Shown here: positions 1 to 5,693 of the stretch, piece after piece
Numbering within the stretch: position 1 is the first letter of the stretch
Layout of the letters: the number at the start of each line of letters is the position of its first letter
From: an uncultured Bacteroidales bacterium
Lineage (GTDB): Bacteria > Bacteroidota > Bacteroidia > Bacteroidales > Paludibacteraceae
Reading direction: 5' to 3'
NCBI GenBank assembly: GCA_945787425.1
Contig: CALZHO010000057.1
Span: 1-5,950 of the forward strand
Length of the DNA stretch: 5,950 bases
Translations under genes and position numbers: made by a program
Notes under the pieces: generated by a model
What the model was told of the DNA's origin: nothing
The model's input: only the letters and a program-made list of their open reading frames with translations
Database searches by the model: none

Positions 1-282
1 CCCCGTGATACCTAATCGTATGGCATTGCCTGCATAAGGCAGACAACGCTCAATGACCTGTTGAGCAATGGCTTGGTCAGCAGGTAGATTGCTCTCAATA
101 AGCGTTACTGCCTGACTGAGCAATCGCATATCGCCACGCAAGATTCCCTCTACATACTCATCGGCAGAGAGAGTGGGCTTGCGACGACGGAATGTGGAAT
201 AAGGATTGACGCTGGGTAGGTTCTCTACGCCAGCGTTGACAGTCAATCCCTTATATTCTGCGCTGTTTTCAGGATGTTTCAT
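1..282 (-). CDS. meaB: MeaB/ArgK-family GTPase, methylmalonyl-CoA mutase chaperone (N-terminal part only)
   Basis: The first 94 codons are present, read right to left from the ATG at 282-280; the 3' part lies beyond the left edge. I translated it by hand: it begins MKHPENSAEYKGLTVNAGVE and has SADEYVEGILRGD, LSQAVTLIES and QQVIERCLPYAGNAIRLGITG-type text. This matches the N-terminal helical region of MeaB G3E GTPases, where conserved R/L and T-L-I-E-S residues precede the P-loop. The window stops at ...GITG, exactly where the Walker A GxxGxGKS motif should begin, so nucleotide-binding residues cannot be checked. MeaB proteins load and protect adenosylcobalamin in methylmalonyl-CoA mutase, used by Bacteroidales in the succinate-propionate route (family knowledge). 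Its ATG overlaps the TGA of the upstream DUF1573 gene (ATGA), which implies translational coupling. The mutase genes themselves are not in this window. Confidence 0.88.
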   Translation of the reverse strand, partial: MKHPENSAEYKGLTVNAGVENLPSVNPYSTFRRRKPTLSADEYVEGILRGDMRLLSQAVTLIESNLPADQAIAQQVIERCLPYAGNAIRLGITG

Positions 283-1364
283 TTTGCTACCCAACGAAGT
301 TTGATGTTGATAACAGGATTGTTAGGATCGTTGGTGATGAGGGTGAGGTTGCGTGAGAATTGGGTGTCGGTATTTGCTGCATTGTTGGTCAATTCGAGTT
401 TGATTTCGCCCTTGCGACCGCCCTTGATGGCAGACTTGGGTGCGTAACACTTGATGTTCTCGTCATTCACCACGACGCGTCTCACGTGCAATGGGTTCAC
501 ACCTGCGTTGCGGAGGATGATCTTCGATACCACTTTCTTGCCTTGAACGATTTCGCCCAAATCAATATCGCGTTCAACCTCTACGATAGGTGCTTGTTGA
601 CGTTGTTCTACGGTGAGGTGAGAGAAGTCCTCGCGGATGTTAGTCGAGAGCGTGAGTTGGTAGTCATTGGTCATGTTGCGTTTGCCGTTGACCATGACAT
701 ATGCTTGTACAGTAATAGGACCATACAGAGGGCACTCGGCAGTTTGCAAGGCGAATTGCAACTCGCCAGTCTGTTTAGGACCTACGGTAGCCAATGTGAC
801 GTTGGGTTTGATGAAAGCGTCGTCCTCGCGCATGAGCACTTCTACCGTTACAGGTTGGTCTGTTGGGTTCGCATACTCGATTTTGAGCATTTTGTTTTGC
901 CCTTTTACCAAAGAGCCGAAGTTCAGTGTCTTTTTCTTGAGACTTAATTCGCCCATTTTCACTGGATATTGATCAACGGGTTGCGCTGGTTTGGGGATCA
1001 CCTCGCCCTTGATATAGAGCTTGGTGGTTGGCTGTGTGGCATTGCTGGTGATCGTGATGGTCTTTTGGAAGCGTCCAGGACGACCGCTGGGGTTGTAGGT
1101 GACGGTGATTTCGCCTACTGCTCCTGGCTCGATAGGTTCGCGAGTCCATTTGGGAGTGGTACAACCACAACTGGCGCGTACATTGCTGAGCACGAGGGGG
1201 GTCATACCTTCGTTTCGGAACTCAAAAATGGTGGTAACACGGCCGTCTGCTTCGTTGATCTTGCCGAAGTCGTGGGTCGTCTTGTCAAAAGTGATTACGG
1301 GTGTTTGACCGAAAGCAGTGGTAGCAAACAGCAAAGCCACTGCGAAAGTAAATACATGTTTCAT
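279..1364 (-). CDS. Exported DUF1573 protein with three Ig/ASH-like repeats
   Basis: A 361-residue protein of unknown function. Residues 1-19 form a Sec signal peptide: a basic start (MKH), a hydrophobic core VFTFAVALLFATTA, and a likely signal peptidase I cut after A-F-G before Q20, so it should be periplasmic. The first beta-sandwich repeat (about 22-122) is a classic DUF1573 domain with THDFGKI, FEFRNEG, the SCGCT motif at 65-69, an EPGAVGEITVTY strand and a final ITSNATQP...IKGEV. A second, more diverged repeat covers about 139-245 (LNFGSLVKGQ). A third covers about 260-361 (IDLGEIVQGKKV, LRNAG, LITNDPNNPV). Only the first keeps the Cys-Gly-Cys pair; the third has a lone C306. It starts 11 bp after the rel stop and ends overlapping meaB, so it is the middle gene of an operon. 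DUF1573 proteins are abundant in Bacteroidota, but their role is not established; a link to stringent response or propionate metabolism is only positional. Confidence 0.9.
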   Translation of the reverse strand: MKHVFTFAVALLFATTAFGQTPVITFDKTTHDFGKINEADGRVTTIFEFRNEGMTPLVLSNVRASCGCTTPKWTREPIEPGAVGEITVTYNPSGRPGRFQKTITITSNATQPTTKLYIKGEVIPKPAQPVDQYPVKMGELSLKKKTLNFGSLVKGQNKMLKIEYANPTDQPVTVEVLMREDDAFIKPNVTLATVGPKQTGELQFALQTAECPLYGPITVQAYVMVNGKRNMTNDYQLTLSTNIREDFSHLTVEQRQQAPIVEVERDIDLGEIVQGKKVVSKIILRNAGVNPLHVRRVVVNDENIKCYAPKSAIKGGRKGEIKLELTNNAANTDTQFSRNLTLITNDPNNPVINIKLRWVAK

Positions 1365-1375
1365 GTCGTTATTTG

Positions 1376-3196
1376 TTATTTATTGTTATGTTCTGCTATA
1401 TTTTCGCCATCACCTTCTTCTGCTGTGAGGGCGCGGTTGTCTATTTTGGTCACATTGACGGTATTCACGCTGCCAATAGTACGCAGTTGCATACACATCT
1501 TTTCCAGCATGGTCATATCGAAAAGCATGAGTTCGATTTCGCATGTGAAATGGTCTCCATCGGAGGTGACATGCAGGTCGCTGATATTGATTTTGTACTC
1601 TTCGCTCATGACCTTCAAGATGCGCATGAGGACGCCAAACGTATCTGTACCTTTGATGTATAGTGACACGGGCTTCGCCACTGTGCTCTTGGCTGTTTGT
1701 GGGGTTTGTTCCTGTTTGCGGAAATACTTTTTGAGGCAGTCTTTGGCTTTGGCGGTCACTGCGATCTCCAGCCACTCGGGTTCGGGTTTCTGCTTGCTGG
1801 AGGTGAGGATCTCTATTTGGTCGCCACTCTGCAGGATGTAGTCAATGGTTCGCGTGGTGCGATTGACGTTGGCTCCGATACAATGTTCGCCTAACTCGGT
1901 ATGCAGCAGGAAGGCAAAGTCCAATACGGTGGCACCCTGCGCCATGGTACGGATATCGCCACGTGGCGTGAACACAAAGACTTCATGGCGATAAAGATTG
2001 AGCTTGAAGGTGTCCAAAAATGCGATAGCATCAGGGTCGGGGTTAGCCAATACATCTTTGATCTCGCGTAACCATTTGTCCAGCTCATTTTCGCTCTCTC
2101 CGCCCGCTTTGTAACGCCAATGGGCAGCCAGTCCGTGTTCTGCGAGTTCGTGCATGCGGTTGGTGCGTATCTGGACCTCAATCCACTGTCCGTGTTGCCC
2201 CATCACGGTCACATGCAGTGCCTCATAACCGTTGGCTTTTGGGGTAGAAATCCAATCACGAATACGCTCTGGGTGTGGACGATAAATCTCGGTGATGGCG
2301 GAATAAATCATCCAGCATTGATCCTTCTCAGAGAACTGCGAGTTGGGTTCGAACACAATCCGTGCGGCGAGTAAGTCATATACTTGTTCAAAGGGGATGC
2401 CTTTGGTCAGCATTTTCTTGTAAATGGAATATACCGACTTGGTGCGAGCATAGAGTTTGAAATCATATCCCATCATGGTGAGGTGTTTGCGTATGGGGGC
2501 TGCGAACTCCTCGAAGTTCTCCATTTGTGCATCCTTGTTGGCTTGCAGTTTGGCTTCGATCTCTTTGTACAGTTCTGGGTGCTCGTATTGGAAGCTCAGG
2601 TTCTCCAGTTCTGTTTTGATGGGGAAGAGACCGAGTCGGTGTGCCATAGGGGCGTAGATGTATTGCGTTTCGATGGCGATCTTGCGTTGCTTCTCTGGTC
2701 GTTGTGCAGCCAGGGTGCGCATATTGTGCAGGCGGTCAGCCAGTTTGATGAGCATCACGCGAATATCATCAGACATGGTGAGTAGCAGTTTGCGCACATT
2801 CTCAGCTTGCTTCACTGCTTGATCCACAAATACGCCACCCGAGATCTTGGTCAATCCGACCACAATACTGGCTATTTTTGGACCAAATTGATGTTCTATA
2901 TCCTCTGCTGTATAGTCGGTGTCTTCTACTACGTCATGCAATAGGGCAGCACAGATGCTGGTACTACCCAGCCCAATCTCTTTCACCACAATACGTGCGA
3001 CAGCCAGCGGGTGCATTATGTAGGGTTCGCCAGAGAGACGGCGGACACCGCCGTGTGCTTGGCGCGCAAAGTGATAGGCACGCGTGATAATGTCCACCTT
3101 TTGGCGGTGGCGTGTGTGAGCGTAGTCTGATAGTAATGCCTGAAATTCATTTTCTATCAATTGCTCCTCTTCGGGTGTGAAATCGCTGGCTACCAT
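1376..3196 (-). CDS. RelA/SpoT-family bifunctional (p)ppGpp synthetase/hydrolase, short form lacking the helical and zinc-finger region
   Basis: A 606-residue RSH protein that makes and degrades (p)ppGpp. The HD hydrolase domain (about 40-200) keeps H62 in GEPYIMHP, H87-D88 and E91-D92 in LLHDVVEDTD, and D154/N158/T161 in LADRLHNMRT, so hydrolase activity is expected. The synthetase domain (about 230-365) has RTKSVYSIYKKM at 251-262, D274, a basic RIRD at 311-314, Y324 and H328 in GYEALH, and E340 in EVQIRT. A TGS domain spans about 406-466 (VFVFTPRGDI to GDQIEILTS). A short linker then leads straight to an ACT-like domain at about 508-585. Full-length Rel/SpoT is usually about 700-750 residues; the helical and zinc-finger/RIS segments between TGS and ACT are missing, without any frameshift. 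The ATG at 3196 has AGGA four bases upstream and sits downstream of a good promoter. Bacteroidales often carry more than one RSH gene, so this may be a second paralogue; I give no symbol for that reason. Confidence 0.93.
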   Translation of the reverse strand: MVASDFTPEEEQLIENEFQALLSDYAHTRHRQKVDIITRAYHFARQAHGGVRRLSGEPYIMHPLAVARIVVKEIGLGSTSICAALLHDVVEDTDYTAEDIEHQFGPKIASIVVGLTKISGGVFVDQAVKQAENVRKLLLTMSDDIRVMLIKLADRLHNMRTLAAQRPEKQRKIAIETQYIYAPMAHRLGLFPIKTELENLSFQYEHPELYKEIEAKLQANKDAQMENFEEFAAPIRKHLTMMGYDFKLYARTKSVYSIYKKMLTKGIPFEQVYDLLAARIVFEPNSQFSEKDQCWMIYSAITEIYRPHPERIRDWISTPKANGYEALHVTVMGQHGQWIEVQIRTNRMHELAEHGLAAHWRYKAGGESENELDKWLREIKDVLANPDPDAIAFLDTFKLNLYRHEVFVFTPRGDIRTMAQGATVLDFAFLLHTELGEHCIGANVNRTTRTIDYILQSGDQIEILTSSKQKPEPEWLEIAVTAKAKDCLKKYFRKQEQTPQTAKSTVAKPVSLYIKGTDTFGVLMRILKVMSEEYKINISDLHVTSDGDHFTCEIELMLFDMTMLEKMCMQLRTIGSVNTVNVTKIDNRALTAEEGDGENIAEHNNK

Positions 3197-3226
3197 AGTA
3201 TCCTGATTTTTTATTTTTGGGGGTTT

Positions 3227-3247
3227 CCGGCTTCTGGTTTTCGGATA
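3227..3247 (+). repeat. Three degenerate 7-bp units of the same family in the rel leader
   Basis: CCGGCTT, CTGGTTT and TCGGATA follow each other without a gap, in register with the YYGGYTN pattern of the array at 4261-4324. They fall inside the predicted rel 5' leader, between the promoter and the start codon. The units are diverged, so relationship to the other array is likely but not proven. Confidence 0.4.
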
Positions 3248-3261
3248 TTTTCATTTGACCC

Positions 3262-3293
3262 GCAAAGGTACAACAATTTTTGCATATTTGCAA
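3262..3293 (-). promoter_or_regulatory. Bacteroidota-type promoter for the rel operon
   Basis: Read on the minus strand, TTGC at 3293-3290 (partial -33 TTTG) is followed after exactly 19 bp by TACCTTTGC at 3270-3262, a full match to the Bacteroidota -7 consensus TAnnTTTG. Transcription should begin around 3255, leaving a leader of about 60 nt before the rel ATG at 3196. Seen in sequence; the start site itself is inferred. Confidence 0.75.
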
Positions 3294-3336
3294 GTACAAT
3301 GTCATTTAATTTTTTATTCCATGGTCAAATCGGAGT

Positions 3337-3360
3337 AAAAATGGGCAAAAAATGGAAAAA
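3337..3360. other. Phased A-tracts between divergent promoters (probable curved DNA)
   Basis: Three runs of 5-6 adenines at 3337-3341, 3347-3352 and 3356-3360 have centres about 9-10 bp apart, close to one helical turn, and more A/T runs continue toward the -33 box at 3383. Such spacing is known to bend DNA. It lies between the two divergent promoters, where it could act as an upstream element or nucleoid-protein site; that role is inferred. Confidence 0.45.
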
Positions 3361-3382
3361 TGCAACATATTTTTATATTCCA

Positions 3383-3415
3383 TTTGGTAAAACCAAAAAA
3401 TATTCGTACCTTTGC
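3383..3415 (+). promoter_or_regulatory. Bacteroidota-type promoter for the reductase operon
   Basis: TTTG at 3383-3386, a 20-bp spacer, then TACCTTTGC at 3407-3415: an essentially perfect -33/-7 pair for the primary Bacteroidota sigma factor. Transcription should start near 3421-3424, giving a leader of about 45 nt before the ATG at 3466. This is the only recognisable plus-strand promoter in the window, and the two downstream gaps lack a TAnnTTTG match, so it probably drives all three plus-strand genes. Confidence 0.8.
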
Positions 3416-3465
3416 GCATAATTTTGTTGGACTGCCATGGTCCGTATTTGAAAAAATAGTTGCTT

Positions 3466-4254
3466 ATGGAAATATCTACAACTTTAGGATTAGAATCGTT
3501 TTATAATTTTCTATTCGTTTTAGCCCTTGTTGGGCTTGTTGTTTTTGTGGCATTGTACTTTGTGGATGCTGGTTATGGTAAGATGCGTTCGGATAAATGG
3601 GGACCTGCGATTAACAATAAAGTGGGTTGGTGTTTGATGGAAATGCCTGTGTTTGTGGTCATGCTTTATCTGTGGGGATTGTCTGACGTGAAGTTTGAAT
3701 TACCCTACTTGATTTTCTTCCTAATATTCCAATTCCACTATTTTCAACGTTCGTTTATCTTCCCATTCTTGTTAAAAGGTAACGGAAAGATGCCGTTAGC
3801 GATTATGGGGTTGTCCGTTATTTGGAACTTGCTCAATGGTTATATTCAGGGCTATTGGTTGTTCCATTTGGCTCCTGTTTTTGCTCCTTATTCTGTAGAA
3901 TGGCTTTGTGATCCACGTTTTATCATTGGTGCCACCATATTTGCAGCAGGATGGATTATCAATATGCATTCAGACAATGTGATTCGCCACTTGCGCAAAC
4001 CAGGTGATACGAAGCATTATTTGCCCAAGAAGGGCTTGTATAAGTATGTCACCAGTGCCAATTATTTGGGTGAGATTACCGAGTGGTTGGGCTTCGCTAT
4101 ACTGACATGGTCATGGGCAGGACTCAGTTTCTTCTGGTTCTCATGCTGCAATCTTGTTCCTCGTGCTAATTCTATTTATCATAGATACAAACAAGAATTT
4201 GCGGATGAGTTTGATGCGAAGAAGCTGAAGCGTATTATCCCGTTTATATACTAA
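3466..4254 (+). CDS. Steroid 5-alpha-reductase-family membrane enzyme (3-oxo-5-alpha-steroid 4-dehydrogenase type)
   Basis: A 262-residue polytopic membrane protein that should use NADPH to reduce the Delta4 double bond of 3-oxo-Delta4 steroids. It resembles human SRD5A2 (254 aa) along most of its length. Matching blocks are GWCLMEMPVF around E59 (human catalytic E57), HYFQRSF with Y92 (human Y91), NGYIQGY, INMHSDNVIRHLRKPGD at 165-181 (NADPH-site Asn, Asp and Arg kept), VTSANYLGEITEWLGF at 196-210, and the terminal IPFIY. About six or seven hydrophobic segments are visible, the first at about 12-34. I chose the ATG at 3466 over a TTG two codons upstream because it has the A-rich leader typical of the phylum. 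It is the first gene after a strong promoter, divergent from rel. The gene looks AT-richer than the next one (25/60 G+C at 3541-3600 against 33/60 at 4801-4860). Substrate is inferred: a bile acid, a host or plant sterol, or another enone. Polyprenol reductase or enoyl-CoA reductase relatives are less likely given the SRD5A1/2-like motifs. Confidence 0.88.
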   Translation: MEISTTLGLESFYNFLFVLALVGLVVFVALYFVDAGYGKMRSDKWGPAINNKVGWCLMEMPVFVVMLYLWGLSDVKFELPYLIFFLIFQFHYFQRSFIFPFLLKGNGKMPLAIMGLSVIWNLLNGYIQGYWLFHLAPVFAPYSVEWLCDPRFIIGATIFAAGWIINMHSDNVIRHLRKPGDTKHYLPKKGLYKYVTSANYLGEITEWLGFAILTWSWAGLSFFWFSCCNLVPRANSIYHRYKQEFADEFDAKKLKRIIPFIY

Positions 4255-4260
4255 TGGCTC

Positions 4261-4324
4261 CTGGTACTGGCTGTCGGCTTCCCAATAGAAATGTTTCCGG
4301 CTGCCGGCTACCGGTGTCCGGCTA
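4261..4324 (+). repeat. Degenerate 7-bp tandem repeat (CCGGCTN family) between the reductase genes
   Basis: The 85-bp gap before the flavin reductase contains four contiguous heptamers at 4297-4324: CCGGCTG, CCGGCTA, CCGGTGT, CCGGCTA. Two weaker units, CTGGCTG and TCGGCTT, lie at 4267-4280. The units are GC-rich in an otherwise AT-rich gap and end 15 bp before the ATG at 4340. Short ACCGGT and GCCGGC palindromes arise inside the array, but I see no convincing terminator hairpin. Function unknown. Confidence 0.6.
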
Positions 4325-4339
4325 AAAAAAATAGTAACA

Positions 4340-5584
4340 ATGAAAAATAATCTCCTTTTTACTGAGCATAAGCTCGGTCCAATCACTTTGCGCAACCGCG
4401 CTATCCGTAGTGCCGCTTTTGAGAACATGGCGTACGGTAACAAACCCAGTCAAGATCTGTATGATTATCACACAGCCGTAGCGCGTGGTGGTGCAGCGAT
4501 GACCACGGTAGCTTATTGCTCTGTTACCCGTTCAGGCGTTTCGTTTGATGGTCAACTCTATATCCATGATGAGATCAAAGAGGACTTGAAAAAACTCACT
4601 GACGGCATCCACGCAGAGGGCGCTAAGGCCAGTATCCAATTGGGTCACTGCGGCAATATGACCCACTTCTATACCTGTAAGTGCATGCCTGTGGGTGCAA
4701 GTACAGGTTTCAATCTCTATTCTCCAACGCTGCACCGTGCATTGAAGAAAGAGGAGATAAAGGATATTGTAAAGGCCTTTGGTCATGCGGTGGATTTCTG
4801 CCGCGAGTGTGGTTTTGACTGCGTGGAGATTCACGCTGGTCACGGCTACTTGATTTCGCAATTCCTCTCTCCATACACCAACCGCCGTCGCGATGAGTAT
4901 GGTGGTTCATTGGAGAACCGTATGCGTTTCATGAATGAGGTGATGGCTGAGGTGATGGAGCATGCGGGCAATGATATGGCTGTGGTGGTGAAGACCAATA
5001 TGTACGATGGCTTTAAGTCAGGTTTGAAGGTGGAAGAGTGCATCCGTATCGCACAGGAGATTGAGAAACATGGTGTGCATGCGCTCGTATTGACTGCTGG
5101 TTTCGTGAGCAAAGCACCTTTCACCGTGATGGGTGGTGCTATGCCTATCAAGACACTCGCACACTACATGAACCCTTGGAGCTTCTGGTGGCTGCGTTTG
5201 GCTCTGCGCTTCGTAGGCCACTTAATGATTCCTACAGTGCCTTTCAAAGAACTTTTCTTCCTGGATACGGCTAAGCAATTCCGCAAGGCGTTGAAGATGC
5301 CGCTCATCTATGTGGGTGGTGTGATGGGACGTGAGAATGCTGAGACGGCTCTCGCTGAGGGCTTTGATTTCGTGCAGATAGGACACGCATTGGTGCGTGA
5401 TACCGACTTCGTGAATAAGATGAAGGAGGAGCAATATCACTCGGAGTGCAAACGCTCGAACTACTGCGTGGCGCGTATGTACTCGCTGGATATGAAGTGC
5501 CATGAGTGTGATAAGGACATCCCTAAGTACCTCAAGAAAGAAGCACTCAAGTACGAACAAATGTGGTATCCTAATTCTAAATAG
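4340..5584 (+). CDS. Old Yellow Enzyme-family NADH:flavin oxidoreductase (single-domain ene-reductase; steroid/bile-acid reductase candidate)
   Basis: A 414-residue FMN TIM-barrel ene-reductase. The first strand LGPITLRNRAIRSAAFE is typical. Q100 and H103 sit in IQLGHCG, and H165, H168 and the presumed proton-donor Y170 in EIHAGHGYLISQFLSP. Then come YGGSLENR at 187-194, K218 where many relatives have Arg, and the phosphate-site strands YVGGVMG (324-330) and VQIGHALVRD (345-354), in which the usual GR is GH. A hydrophobic, tryptophan-rich insert occupies about 277-308. The C-terminus has cysteines 370, 376, 387 and 390, an altered version of the 4Fe-4S motif of trimethylamine dehydrogenase/2,4-dienoyl-CoA reductase relatives, but the FAD/NAD(P)-binding domains of those roughly 650-residue enzymes (and of BaiCD) are absent. 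It lies 85 bp after the steroid reductase and before an SDR. Reduction of an enone is expected; a steroid Delta4-5-beta or bile-acid substrate is inferred from neighbours. Confidence 0.87.
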   Translation: MKNNLLFTEHKLGPITLRNRAIRSAAFENMAYGNKPSQDLYDYHTAVARGGAAMTTVAYCSVTRSGVSFDGQLYIHDEIKEDLKKLTDGIHAEGAKASIQLGHCGNMTHFYTCKCMPVGASTGFNLYSPTLHRALKKEEIKDIVKAFGHAVDFCRECGFDCVEIHAGHGYLISQFLSPYTNRRRDEYGGSLENRMRFMNEVMAEVMEHAGNDMAVVVKTNMYDGFKSGLKVEECIRIAQEIEKHGVHALVLTAGFVSKAPFTVMGGAMPIKTLAHYMNPWSFWWLRLALRFVGHLMIPTVPFKELFFLDTAKQFRKALKMPLIYVGGVMGRENAETALAEGFDFVQIGHALVRDTDFVNKMKEEQYHSECKRSNYCVARMYSLDMKCHECDKDIPKYLKKEALKYEQMWYPNSK

Positions 5585-5619
5585 TTACTTGTTCGTTTCC
5601 TGCCGCTTACCTGACAAAC

Positions 5620-5652
5620 ACGGCAACGACACGGCAACGAGACGGCAACGAC
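5620..5652 (+). repeat. Three tandem copies of an 11-bp unit
   Basis: ACGGCAACGAC (5620-5630), ACGGCAACGAG (5631-5641) and ACGGCAACGAC (5642-5652) are identical except for the last base. They lie in the 109-bp gap between the flavin reductase stop and the SDR start. The 11-bp period is about one helical turn. I see no terminator or TAnnTTTG promoter in this gap, so the genes on either side are probably still co-transcribed. Copy number may vary between strains; its role is unknown. Confidence 0.75.
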
Positions 5653-5693
5653 CCAAAGGTTTATCAAGAAATTACAAAGACAACAACGAAATA

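Noticed and set aside
360..947. A plus-strand open frame of about 195 codons
   Set aside because: It lies entirely opposite the DUF1573 gene, which has a signal peptide and recognisable domains; its translation resembles no family I know and it has no promoter or leader.
969..1841. A plus-strand open frame of about 290 codons
   Set aside because: It spans the antisense of both the DUF1573 and rel genes including their junction, and its translation looks like low-complexity antisense protein rather than a gene.
3341..3421. A 26-codon plus-strand open frame starting MGKKWKN
   Set aside because: It runs through both elements of the strong plus-strand promoter and the phased A-tracts, so coding use is unlikely.
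3437..3451. A tiny upstream frame ATG-GTC-CGT-ATT-TGA in the leader of the 5-alpha-reductase gene
   Set aside because: Four codons with no distinctive peptide or attenuator structure; expected by chance.
3460..3462. TTG as an alternative start for the 5-alpha-reductase-like gene
   Set aside because: An ATG two codons later fits the family's N-terminus equally well and is the more usual start.
5601..5625. TGCCG / CGGCA inverted repeat after the flavin reductase stop, considered as a terminator
   Set aside because: Only five base pairs with a 15-base loop and no T-run follows; it partly arises from the 11-bp tandem repeat.
5585..5693. A separate promoter for the SDR
   Set aside because: No TAnnTTTG on the plus strand in this gap; the closest minus-strand match reads AACCTTTG and points the wrong way.
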